This document shows, in pieces, positions 23,461 to 30,998 of a stretch of DNA of 64,000 nt. Each line of letters starts with the position of its first letter. Within the stretch, counting starts at the first letter, position 1. Source of the stretch: Sphaerisporangium fuscum (GTDB taxonomy: Bacteria > Actinomycetota > Actinomycetes > Streptosporangiales > Streptosporangiaceae); contig NZ_JAHDTF010000039.1 of NCBI RefSeq assembly GCF_018531465.1, positions 1 to 64,000 of the forward strand, in the 5' to 3' direction. The notes beneath the pieces were generated by a model. The model did no database searches. It saw only the letters and a program-made list of their open reading frames with translations, and was not told where the DNA came from. The translations under genes and the position numbers were made by a program.

Positions 23461-25572
23461 TCAGGCCTCCGTACGCGACCCCGCGGCGGCCTCCTCGGAG
23501 GCGAGCGCGAACGCCATAGCGGCGTCGATGTCGAGCGCGCGGCCCGCGGCGAAGGCGGACTCGAACGCCGCCTCGCCCAGGGCCGCCCGGGCGAGGCCCT
23601 CGGCCTGCTCACGCAGGCCGTCCGGCTCCGGGCGGCCGAGCCGCAGCCCGAAACTGCGCTCGACCAGAGCGCCGACGCCGAGCAGCCGTGCCGCACGCTC
23701 CATGCGGCCCAGGCCCGCCGCCGTACGGGCCAGGGCGGCCAGGGCCATCCCCATGCCGAGGCTGTCGTGCAGCAGGTGCTTGGCACACAGCGACGTCCGG
23801 GCGTACCGGTCGGCCCGGAGCAGATCGCCCCGGGCGAGCTCGATCAGGCTGCGCACCCAGTCGCCCGCCGAGCGCAGCCAGATCTCCCCCCAGGACTCGC
23901 ACAGCGCCCGCTGCCGTCGCAGGCACGCCAGGGCCTCCTCGTACCTGCCGAGCCGCGCGAGCGCGTACGCCTGACACGCCAGCGCGTACGCCACGCCGGC
24001 CTTGCGGTCGCCGCCGTCCTCGTGCGTCTCACGGGCCCGCTCGTACATCGCCAGGGCCTCGGCGAACTGTCCCCAGTGCATGCCGGTGTTGGCGCAGCAC
24101 ACCGTCCCCCACCCGACCCCCTCGCCGTCACGCTGCGAGAACGCCTGCGACAGGCACTCGGTCGCCAGGTCGTTGGCCTCGTCCAGGTCGCCCTGGAAGT
24201 CGGCGAGGTAGGCGCAGGTCCACAGTGCCCGCGTCAGGCCCGGCCCCGGCGGGTGGCGGAGGGCGAGCACGCGCCGCAGGTAGTGGCGGCCCTCGGCGAC
24301 GAAACCGCAGGCGATCCAGAAGTACGCCAGACGTCCGGCCAGTTCGAGGCCGGCGGGATGCTCGTCCGGGTCGCCCAGGCAGAACTCCAGCGCGGAGCGG
24401 AGGTTCGGCGACTCGGCGCTCATGCGGGCCCGCCAGGCGACCTGGTCGGGGCCGAACCACTCGGCGTCGAACCGGGCCGCCAGCCCCAGGTAGTGGTCGC
24501 GGTGGCGCCGCCGCAGCGCCGCGTCCTGTCCGAGCTCGCGCAGCCATTCGGCGCCGTACTCGCGGAGGGTGTCGAGCATCCGGAACCGGATCGCCCGGCC
24601 GGTGTCGACGCGCAGCACGATCGACTGCTCGACCAGGGCGATCAGGACGTCCTCCACCAGCTCGCGGTGCAGGCCCGTGCCGGTGTCCTGGTCGGCGCAC
24701 ACGGCCTGGACGGCTTCCAGGTCGAAGTCGTCGGGGAAGGCCGACAGGCGCGCCCAGAGCAGGCGTTCGAGCGGCCGGCACAGCTCGTGGCTCCACCCGA
24801 TGGCCGTGCGCAGGGTCCGGTGACGCGGCACCGGGCTGCGGCCGCCGTCGGACAGCAGGTCGAAACGCCGGTCCATGCGGCTGATCATCTGTTCGACCGA
24901 CATCGCCCGCAGCCGTACGGCGGCCAGCTCGATCGCCAGCGGGATGCCGTCGAGCAGCCGGCACAGCACCGCGACCTCGGGCGACAGGGCGAACCCGGGC
25001 GCCGACGACGCCGCGCGCTCGGCGAACAGCGCCACCGCCCCCTCGGGAGCCCGGCCGTCCGGACCGGCGGCCGTCCCCTCCACGGGCAGCGGTTCGACCT
25101 GGAGGCACGCCTCACCGGGCACCCCGAGGGCCCGCCTGCTCGTCACCAGCACGCGCAGGCCCGGCGCGGCGCGCAGCAGGGACTCCAGCATCGGGGCGCA
25201 CCCGTCCGCCAGGTGCTCGAAGGTGTCGAGGACGACGAGCGCGCGGCGCTCGGCGAGGAACTCCTCCAGGACCGCGAGCCGCGCCCGGCCGTTCTGCCCG
25301 TCCACCATGAGCACCGAGCACAGGGCGTGCCCCAGCAGCCTCGGCTCCCGTAACGCCGACAACTCCACGAACCACACGCCGTCGGGGAACCGCGACTCCA
25401 GACGACGGGCGGCCCGCACGGCCAGGCGCGTCTTCCCCACGCCGCCCATCCCCGTGAGCGTGACCAGGCGGGATCGCCCGAGCAACCGGGCGACCTCGGC
25501 CAGCTCGCCGCGCCGCCCCACGAAGCTCGTCATCTCCGCAGGCAGGTTGCCCAATCGTGCCCCAGCAGGCAC
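23461..25572 (-). CDS. AfsR/LuxR-like STAND ATPase lacking a C-terminal HTH
   Basis: A 703-residue protein with Walker A GMGGVGKTR (~41-49), a Walker B-like ALVVLDTFEHL (~111-121), the SRRALGVPGE sensor region and TPR-like helices to the end. This N-terminal half (NLPAEMTSFVGR) is typical of LuxR-family STAND regulators. In these proteins a LuxR HTH normally follows the ALDIDAAMAFAL segment. Here the protein stops 14 residues later, so the DNA-binding domain is missing. It may act through a partner or be truncated. GTG 25572 is taken as start; the ribosome site is weak and an in-frame TTG seven codons in is possible. It converges on the hydrolase gene. Confidence 0.83.
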   Translation of the reverse strand: MPAGARLGNLPAEMTSFVGRRGELAEVARLLGRSRLVTLTGMGGVGKTRLAVRAARRLESRFPDGVWFVELSALREPRLLGHALCSVLMVDGQNGRARLAVLEEFLAERRALVVLDTFEHLADGCAPMLESLLRAAPGLRVLVTSRRALGVPGEACLQVEPLPVEGTAAGPDGRAPEGAVALFAERAASSAPGFALSPEVAVLCRLLDGIPLAIELAAVRLRAMSVEQMISRMDRRFDLLSDGGRSPVPRHRTLRTAIGWSHELCRPLERLLWARLSAFPDDFDLEAVQAVCADQDTGTGLHRELVEDVLIALVEQSIVLRVDTGRAIRFRMLDTLREYGAEWLRELGQDAALRRRHRDHYLGLAARFDAEWFGPDQVAWRARMSAESPNLRSALEFCLGDPDEHPAGLELAGRLAYFWIACGFVAEGRHYLRRVLALRHPPGPGLTRALWTCAYLADFQGDLDEANDLATECLSQAFSQRDGEGVGWGTVCCANTGMHWGQFAEALAMYERARETHEDGGDRKAGVAYALACQAYALARLGRYEEALACLRRQRALCESWGEIWLRSAGDWVRSLIELARGDLLRADRYARTSLCAKHLLHDSLGMGMALAALARTAAGLGRMERAARLLGVGALVERSFGLRLGRPEPDGLREQAEGLARAALGEAAFESAFAAGRALDIDAAMAFALASEEAAAGSRTEA

Positions 25573-25726
25573 ACCCCTCGCCGCCCCAGGTCACCTCGGC
25601 TCCAGATGTCCCGCAATCGTAAGACAGCACCCCCGTTTCTGGACAGATCGCCACGGTTCCCTTGAAGAGCGGACGACCGGCGGCCCGTCGGGCGACCGCC
25701 GGTCGTCAGGGGACGGCGGGGTGCGG

Positions 25727-26626
25727 TCAGCCCGGCGGGAGCTGGCCGTTCTTCGCGACCGGGACGCCGAGCTGCCGCGCTCCGGTGAGCGTCGCCTTCT
25801 CCGGCGGAAGGTTCCCGAGCACCGGGTCGAGATGCCGCAGGGTCAGGGTGACGGGCGCGATGGCGGGAGCGAGGATGTCGTACTTCTCCAGGTCGACCCA
25901 TCGCACGATGTTCAGCACACCCGGCGGGATGGTGTCCCCGGCCTTGAAGACCGGCACGCAGAGCTGGCGGGCGTAGGTCACCTGAACGGGCGCCGGCGGG
26001 ATCCTGGTCGCCAGGACCGGGTTGAGCTGCCGGAGGACCAGCTTGCGGTTCAGGGCGGGGTCCGGCGTGAACGCGTAGCACTTGAGGTCGATGTGCCGGA
26101 CGAGCGCGAGCACCTCCGGAGGCGGGACCACGCCGTTCTTGGCGACCGGGACGCACAGCTGCTGCGGCGCGTTCATGAGGATCGGCTGCCTCGGCAGGCC
26201 CTGGAACAGCGGGTTGAGGTGGCTGAGGACGAGTGCCCTGTTCACCGGGTTCCCGCTGATCCGGTAACAGGAAAGGTCGACGAACCTGAGGAAGTCGATG
26301 ACACCGGGCGGCGGGACGACGGTGTTCTTGACGACCGAGGCGCACAGTTGCTCGCGCGGGCCGAGGGTGACCGTTTCCGTGGGCAGGGTGCCGAGCACGG
26401 GGTTGAGGTGCCTCAACGTCAGCGTGGTGGGCGGAGGCTGGTACGGATCGGTCCGGAAGCATTCCACGTCGAGGTTCGACACGAAGGCCCTGGGAGTGGG
26501 CAGCGCGAGGGCGATGGCGGCGGGCACGGCCATGAATGCCAGGACCGGCATCCCGAGAGCGATGCACAGCATGCGCCGGGCCACCGTTCTCAGAGGTCTT
26601 CGATACCCGATGTCGGGTCTGCTCAT
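25727..26626 (-). CDS. Secreted or membrane-anchored protein of four ~65-residue repeats
   Basis: A 299-residue protein starting at ATG 26626 behind GGAGGAG. A basic N-terminus (RRPLRTVARR) and one hydrophobic stretch (~18-42) form a signal peptide or anchor. Then come four copies of a unit with the patterns (V/I)DL.CY, LRHLNPVLG and REQLC.PV.KN, at ~51-110, 115-175, 178-238 and 243-299. Each of the first three has two cysteines (56/95, 120/158, 183/223). Repeat 4 has lost both (LEKYD, RQLGVPV). The pattern resembles the DUF7450 type found in secreted actinobacterial proteins; function unknown. Confidence 0.75.
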   Translation of the reverse strand: MSRPDIGYRRPLRTVARRMLCIALGMPVLAFMAVPAAIALALPTPRAFVSNLDVECFRTDPYQPPPTTLTLRHLNPVLGTLPTETVTLGPREQLCASVVKNTVVPPPGVIDFLRFVDLSCYRISGNPVNRALVLSHLNPLFQGLPRQPILMNAPQQLCVPVAKNGVVPPPEVLALVRHIDLKCYAFTPDPALNRKLVLRQLNPVLATRIPPAPVQVTYARQLCVPVFKAGDTIPPGVLNIVRWVDLEKYDILAPAIAPVTLTLRHLDPVLGNLPPEKATLTGARQLGVPVAKNGQLPPG

Positions 26627-27121
26627 AACTCCTCCATAAGCCATGGATTCGGCTGGCGCTCCTAACTTTCCGACGACGAGATGGGGCTGGCAAGAATGCC
26701 ATCCGCTTTCTGTCGCACCTGGCGAATCTCCGGGCGTTTGGTCCGGCAACAGGGCATATGCGGGGTGATGAAAAGTCGATAACAGTCATATCCAGCGGGC
26801 CACTGACCAGCAGCGTAGTCCATTCGATTTGCCATCCATAACGGCAAAGCATCCTATAGAGGGTTTCAGACCGAGACACGTCTCTTCGACTGATACCAGA
26901 AGCCGGAAAGCGGCCTCACACTCGACGGAACTCACTGCTTTTGATGACATATAGGCGCGTTCACCGGTCATCCGCCGTACGGCGGCGCCGGATTCGCCGT
27001 ACGACTACTCATCGCATCGGCGCCGAACTCACACCACGACAGCCGACGGAAGGAGGGGGAGCGCCGGGAACCGGTGCGAGGCCGAACGCCTGGTATGACA
27101 CGCGGTCTGGCGGCTCGCCCG
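26627..27121. other. 495-bp intergenic region, relatively A/T-rich
   Basis: No supported gene. Stretches from about 26640 to 26970 are clearly richer in A/T than the flanks and probably hold the promoter of the repeat protein reading left. A copy of the dispersed hairpin repeat occupies 26975-27030. I see nothing else. Confidence 0.6.
26975..27030 (+). repeat. Dispersed intergenic hairpin repeat, copy A
   Basis: Begins CCGTACGGCGGCGCCG, then ATTCGCCGTAC, and ends with a second GGCGCCGA block. GTACGGCG and CGCCGTAC pair perfectly around a 10-nt loop. Gap-free match to copies C and D. Confidence 0.7.
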
Positions 27122-28840
27122 TCAGTAGCTTCCGGACGACGAGGTGTCCGTCGCGGACTGCGACGCGGTGTCGGAGGGCGAGCCGGTGGATCCGCCGGTG
27201 TCCGCCGGCGCCGTGGTGGGGGCGTCCGTCGAGGCGGGCACGGTGGTGTCCGTGGAGGCCGGGGCGGCGGCGTCGGTCGAGCCGGGTGCGGTGCTGTCCG
27301 TGGAGGCCGGGGCGGCGGCGTCCGTCGAGGCGTGTGCGGTGGCGTCCGTGGGGGCCGGTGCGGCGGTGCTGGTGGCGAACGTGCCCTGGCCGTCGTCGAC
27401 GGTGCAGGCGATCAGGGACGAGAAGTCCACCGGAGCGCCGGTCGCGCGGTTGACCACCGTGGCCATGCGCTCGACGACCACCGCGCGCTTCTTCTGCAGG
27501 GCGGCCAGCAGCCGGTCCTGGAAGCCGCCGTCCTTGCCCGTCGCGTCGGCCAGCTGCCGGTTCACCGAGGCGATCTGCAGCTCCAGCAGCCCGATGTCGC
27601 GGGCCAGGTCCAGACGGATCTCCTTCGGGGTGTCCAGGACGGCGTCTGCCACCGTCGGGCACGCCGCCCTGAGGCTCGCCACCGTCGGCGCGGCGGTGGC
27701 GGGCGGAGCCGCGGTGTCGGCCGGAGCCGCCGTCGCGGTGTCGGACGGGCCCGTGCTCGGGACCGAGGTGTCCACGGGGGCGGCGGAGGCGGCCGGCGTG
27801 CTCGACTGCCGGGACTTCGGGGATGCCTTGGGCTTGGCGGTGTCCACGATGCTGACCGAGCCGCCGGAGGTGGCGGTCTTGTCGGCTTTGGCGGTCCTCG
27901 TCGGCTTCGCGGCGCCGGAGGGCTGCGCGGTGCCCGTCGGCTTGGCCGCCTTCTTCACCGTGGGCGTCTGCCGGGGCGCGCCGGACGGCTGCGGGGTGGC
28001 GCCGGCCTGGGGCGTCTTCTTCGGCTTCGCCTTCTTGGTCGTCGCCGGGGTGGCCAAGGGGTCGGCGGAGGTCGGCAGGGGGGTGGGGCTGCCGCTCGGC
28101 GCGGTGAAGGCGTTCGGAGCGGCGGTGGCGGCGTTCACCGAACCGCCGGGATCGCCCGTGGTCCCGGTGCCGGTGCCGCCCCCGTCCGTACCGCCGGTGC
28201 CGGTGCCGCCCCCGTCCGTACCGCCGGTGCCGGTGCCGGTGCCGTCCGTACCGCTGCCGCCGGTACCGCTGCCATCCGTACCACCGCTGCCGCCCGTGCC
28301 GTCCGGGGCACCCGTCCCGTCCGGTGCGGCGGTGTCGGTCGGTGCGGCGGTCGCGGTGTCGGCGGGCGGCGGCGTGCTGAGCGTCTGAGCGTCGGCGGCC
28401 CCGCCGTTCAGCGTGCAGTCGGCCAGGGCGTCCAGCCCCGCGGGCTTCTGCCCGGCGTTCTCCAGGATGCGGACGATGTTCTGGATGAGGACGGAACGCT
28501 GGTTCGCGAGGGTCCCGAGGACGGCGTTCCGCGCGGCCACGGGATCGTCGGCGCCGGCGCGCGCCTCGAGGCGCCGGTCGGCGGCGGCGACCTGGATCTC
28601 GATCTGGCCGAGGTTCCGCGCGACTCCGCTGATCACCGCCGACGGCAGGTCGGTGAGCTGCTCCGCCACGCTGGGGCACGACGCCTGGGCGGCGGCGCCC
28701 GCCGCGAAGGACGACGCGCCGAGCAGCTTCTCCTGCGGCCGGTCGGCGCCACAGCCGGCCACCATGCCGACCATCGCCCCACAGGCCGCCAGGGCCCCGA
28801 GAACCTGCTTGAGCTCCCGTCGTCGCTGGTCTCGATACAT
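27122..28840 (-). CDS. Lipoprotein with two copies of a helical domain and low-complexity linkers
   Basis: A 572-residue protein; ATG 28840 has GGGAG upstream. The lipobox is MVAGC, giving lipidated Cys30 after signal-peptidase II cleavage. Two homologous helical domains follow, at ~55-142 (CPSVAEQL...ADC) and ~393-476 (CPTVADAV...IAC). Each is bounded by one Cys at either end and has matching (N/D)LGQIEIQVA..DRRL and R..(L/V)I..(I/M) segments. Between and after them are long Gly/Thr/Ser/Pro/Ala linkers, including a (GGTDGGGTGT) repeat and an ASTDxxxP tail. It is extracellular and membrane-tethered, plausibly spanning the wall. The family is not recognised; the linker composition is typical of exported actinomycete proteins. 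Confidence 0.78.
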   Translation of the reverse strand: MYRDQRRRELKQVLGALAACGAMVGMVAGCGADRPQEKLLGASSFAAGAAAQASCPSVAEQLTDLPSAVISGVARNLGQIEIQVAAADRRLEARAGADDPVAARNAVLGTLANQRSVLIQNIVRILENAGQKPAGLDALADCTLNGGAADAQTLSTPPPADTATAAPTDTAAPDGTGAPDGTGGSGGTDGSGTGGSGTDGTGTGTGGTDGGGTGTGGTDGGGTGTGTTGDPGGSVNAATAAPNAFTAPSGSPTPLPTSADPLATPATTKKAKPKKTPQAGATPQPSGAPRQTPTVKKAAKPTGTAQPSGAAKPTRTAKADKTATSGGSVSIVDTAKPKASPKSRQSSTPAASAAPVDTSVPSTGPSDTATAAPADTAAPPATAAPTVASLRAACPTVADAVLDTPKEIRLDLARDIGLLELQIASVNRQLADATGKDGGFQDRLLAALQKKRAVVVERMATVVNRATGAPVDFSSLIACTVDDGQGTFATSTAAPAPTDATAHASTDAAAPASTDSTAPGSTDAAAPASTDTTVPASTDAPTTAPADTGGSTGSPSDTASQSATDTSSSGSY

Positions 28841-28995
28841 TCGTACTCCCTCTCGGCTCCTGATCGAATCCGGCGCCGGGCGGCGTGGCGGCCGCCCGGC
28901 ATCACGTGACCGTCACCGGGAGGTACGGGGCGCCGGCCGAAGTCGTTCGACCGTTCACCGGAACCGAGCCCGCGCGGGTGTCCCGCGCGGTCGCC

Positions 28996-29208
28996 TCAGC
29001 GGGCGCGTCTCCAGGGAAGAAGGCGCCGACGTGGGGTTTCGGCCGGCACCACGGGTGCGGCGACGGCCTCGGCGTATCGCTCGCGCAGCCGGGAGCGGAT
29101 CTCGTCGGGCGTGTACGCGCGGCGGCGCCGTTCCGCGCGGACGACCACCACTCCCGTCGCCGCCACCCCTGCGAAAGCCGCCAGACCGAGTATCTTCCAC
29201 CACCGCAT
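28996..29208 (-). CDS. Small single-TM membrane protein
   Basis: A 70-residue protein: MRWWKILGLAAFAGVAATGV as one membrane segment, then RAERRRRAYTPDEIRSRLRE as a basic, helical cytoplasmic tail. The positive-inside rule puts the tail in the cytoplasm. Its start is only 17 bp from the divergent papain-like gene. Function unknown. Confidence 0.7.
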   Translation of the reverse strand: MRWWKILGLAAFAGVAATGVVVVRAERRRRAYTPDEIRSRLRERYAEAVAAPVVPAETPRRRLLPWRRAR

Positions 29209-29225
29209 GTCCGTAGGGTACGAGA

Positions 29226-29900
29226 ATGTCTGGCGTAAGCATCAGCCTCGACGAGGCCCTCGACCTGACACGCACCGGCGACATCTGGCTGTTCCGCGGC
29301 CGCACGGTGCCCGACCGGGCCATTCAGATGACGACGAACAGTCCGGTCAACCACGTCGGCATGTCGGTCGTCATCGACGACCTGCCGCCGCTGATGTGGC
29401 ACGCCGAGCTCGGACGCTCGCTGCCCGACATGTGGACGGGCACCAACCAGCGGGGCGTGCAGCTGCACGACCTGCGCGACGCGGTGGTCGTCTGGGCGAC
29501 GAAGTACGGGCAGCGCGCCTGGCTGCGCCAGCTCGACCGTCCGGTCACCCGTGAGATGGAGGACGGCCTGCTGCGCGCCATCGCGCGTCTCGACGGCACG
29601 CCGTTCCCGTCCACGGCCCGCCTCGCCGGCCGCTGGATGCGCGGCCGGGTGCCGTTCGTCCGGGGCGCGGCGCGGAACGCGGCGCTGGAGACCGCCTACT
29701 GCGCGGAGGTCGTGGCCGCCACCTACCAGGCCATGGGCCTGCTGCCCACCGACCGCCACCCGAACTGGTACGACCCGGGCCGCTTCTGGAGCGGCGACGA
29801 CCTGGAACTGCTGTGCGATGCCCAGCTGGGCGGCGAGATCCGCGTCCACATCCCACCCGACGCCCGCCCGCCTTCTCGTACCCGAAAAGACAACCCGTGA
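29226..29900 (+). CDS. Permuted NlpC/P60-like (YiiX/YaeF-type) cysteine hydrolase
   Basis: A 224-residue protein. It starts with a GDIWLFRG motif, then NSPVNHVGM (His43), and later ETAYCAEVVA (Cys159). In the permuted papain-like/LRAT families the His precedes the Cys in exactly this order, and GD.....G opens the domain. Members hydrolyse amides or esters of peptides or lipids. There is no signal peptide, so cytoplasmic action is expected. Only 17 bp separate its ATG from the divergent small membrane protein, so at least one promoter must lie inside the other gene. Confidence 0.75.
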   Translation: MSGVSISLDEALDLTRTGDIWLFRGRTVPDRAIQMTTNSPVNHVGMSVVIDDLPPLMWHAELGRSLPDMWTGTNQRGVQLHDLRDAVVVWATKYGQRAWLRQLDRPVTREMEDGLLRAIARLDGTPFPSTARLAGRWMRGRVPFVRGAARNAALETAYCAEVVAATYQAMGLLPTDRHPNWYDPGRFWSGDDLELLCDAQLGGEIRVHIPPDARPPSRTRKDNP

Positions 29901-30472
29901 AGATCCTCATGCTCACCAGCATGGCCATGACCGCGACGACCGACCTGTGCCGCACTACGATCCGGCTCGCCCCTGATACGCCCTGGCCGCGTACGGCCCG
30001 GCTGGTGAGGTCACCGACGTCCGCTACGAACACGAGCCGAACATGGCCCCGCGCGGGGGTCGTCCGCTGACGATCGGTGGTGCACCCTCGCAAGGCCACC
30101 CCTGCCACGTCGGAGCGGCACCCCGATTTCAACCGGAGTCGGACCGCCGCGGTCGCTGACCGGGCTCGTTGCGGGTGCTTGCAACAAAGCCGTCGCCGGG
30201 CAGACGTCACGCCTAAATCCCTGGCGAATTCATTCAATAGCGCCGATTAATGACCTCTGCTCAATGAGCTCTACCGGACATCACATTTGACGGAATGAAC
30301 TCTTCCCGATACAGACGGTAAAGATCGCTGACAAGTCCGTGATGATAAGCAGCCGTAAGTGAGAATATCAAGACTTGTTAAATGATCAGCGACAGTAAAG
30401 TATTGCCGTGGGCGGGAAAGCCTCGCACGCCCCCGCCCACGGAACATCCGTAGATGCAACAGGAAGGGTACT
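29901..30472. other. 572-bp intergenic region with falling GC
   Basis: No supported gene. A short frame from GTG 29897 (KILMLTSMAM...) runs to 30070 and overlaps the previous stop. Another frame shows AAYGPAGEVTDVRYEHEPN, so this may be a decayed gene, but I cannot name it. From about 30180 the sequence becomes A/T-richer and holds the promoter and a 10-bp hairpin (CCGTGGGCGG at 30406-30415 with 30433-30442) in the leader of the next gene. Confidence 0.5.
30375..30403 (+). promoter_or_regulatory. Probable promoter of the small Cys-rich protein
   Basis: TTGTTA (30375-30380), 17-bp spacer, AAGTAT (30398-30403). It predicts a ~60-nt leader that includes the hairpin at 30406-30442. Confidence 0.35.
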
Positions 30473-30790
30473 ATGCGTACGCGTATGCGCGCAGCTCTGT
30501 TCGGAGGCCTGGCCTCGGCCGCCGTGGCGGGAGCTCTTTTGATCGCCCCTGCGGCTCACGCTGACTGGAACGGCTACTGCGACATCCAGCATTACCAGGG
30601 TAGCGGTACCGGATACGCCACCGGCTGGTGCGACGGCACCGGCCCGCAGAAGTATCAGGTCGGCGTGAAGTGCACCAACGGGGTCTGGTACTGGAGCGCC
30701 GGCGCGAAGGCCTTCGGTGACCGGACCGGACTCAGCGCCTACTGTCCGTCCGGTAAGGGCGCCACTGCGCACACCATGCGCAGGGCCTGA
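30473..30790 (+). CDS. Small secreted cysteine-containing protein
   Basis: A 105-residue protein with a clear signal peptide (RTRMRAALFGG...APAAHA, cleavage after residue 30). The mature part is ~75 residues, rich in Gly, Tyr and Trp, with four cysteines (36, 53, 67, 91), enough for two disulfides. AGGAAGG precedes the ATG. It stands as a single-gene transcript with its own terminator. I do not recognise a family; size and Cys content would suit a secreted inhibitor, toxin or matrix peptide, but no motif decides. Confidence 0.78.
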   Translation: MRTRMRAALFGGLASAAVAGALLIAPAAHADWNGYCDIQHYQGSGTGYATGWCDGTGPQKYQVGVKCTNGVWYWSAGAKAFGDRTGLSAYCPSGKGATAHTMRRA

Positions 30791-30797
30791 TTGCCCT

Positions 30798-30831
30798 AGG
30801 TTGGGTGCGCTGTCCATGGCGCACCCAACCT
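30798..30831 (+). terminator. Terminator of the small Cys-rich protein gene
   Basis: A 13-bp perfect stem, AGGTTGGGTGCGC with its complement, an 8-nt loop, then TTT. It starts 8 nt after the stop. Confidence 0.85.
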
Positions 30832-30998
30832 TTCCATATGGGATGAATCAAACCAGCTACGATCCTTCTCTTTCTGGGAGCGCGTCGCAGGCCGGCCCAC
30901 CGCAGGCACCTCCGGCATTGGCCTGCCGTCGGGAGCAGGCGGGCCGAGAACCCCTGTTTCATCTCGATTGACGTCCGCGGACACCAAGAAGTCATGGC

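Noticed and set aside
28150..28230. Short regular repeats reminiscent of a CRISPR array
   Set aside because: The 30-bp units are contiguous, have no spacers, and encode Gly/Thr repeats of the lipoprotein linker.
29897..30070. 57-codon frame after the NlpC/P60-like gene
   Set aside because: It starts inside the previous stop region, has no family resemblance and an ordinary composition; kept only as a possible gene remnant.
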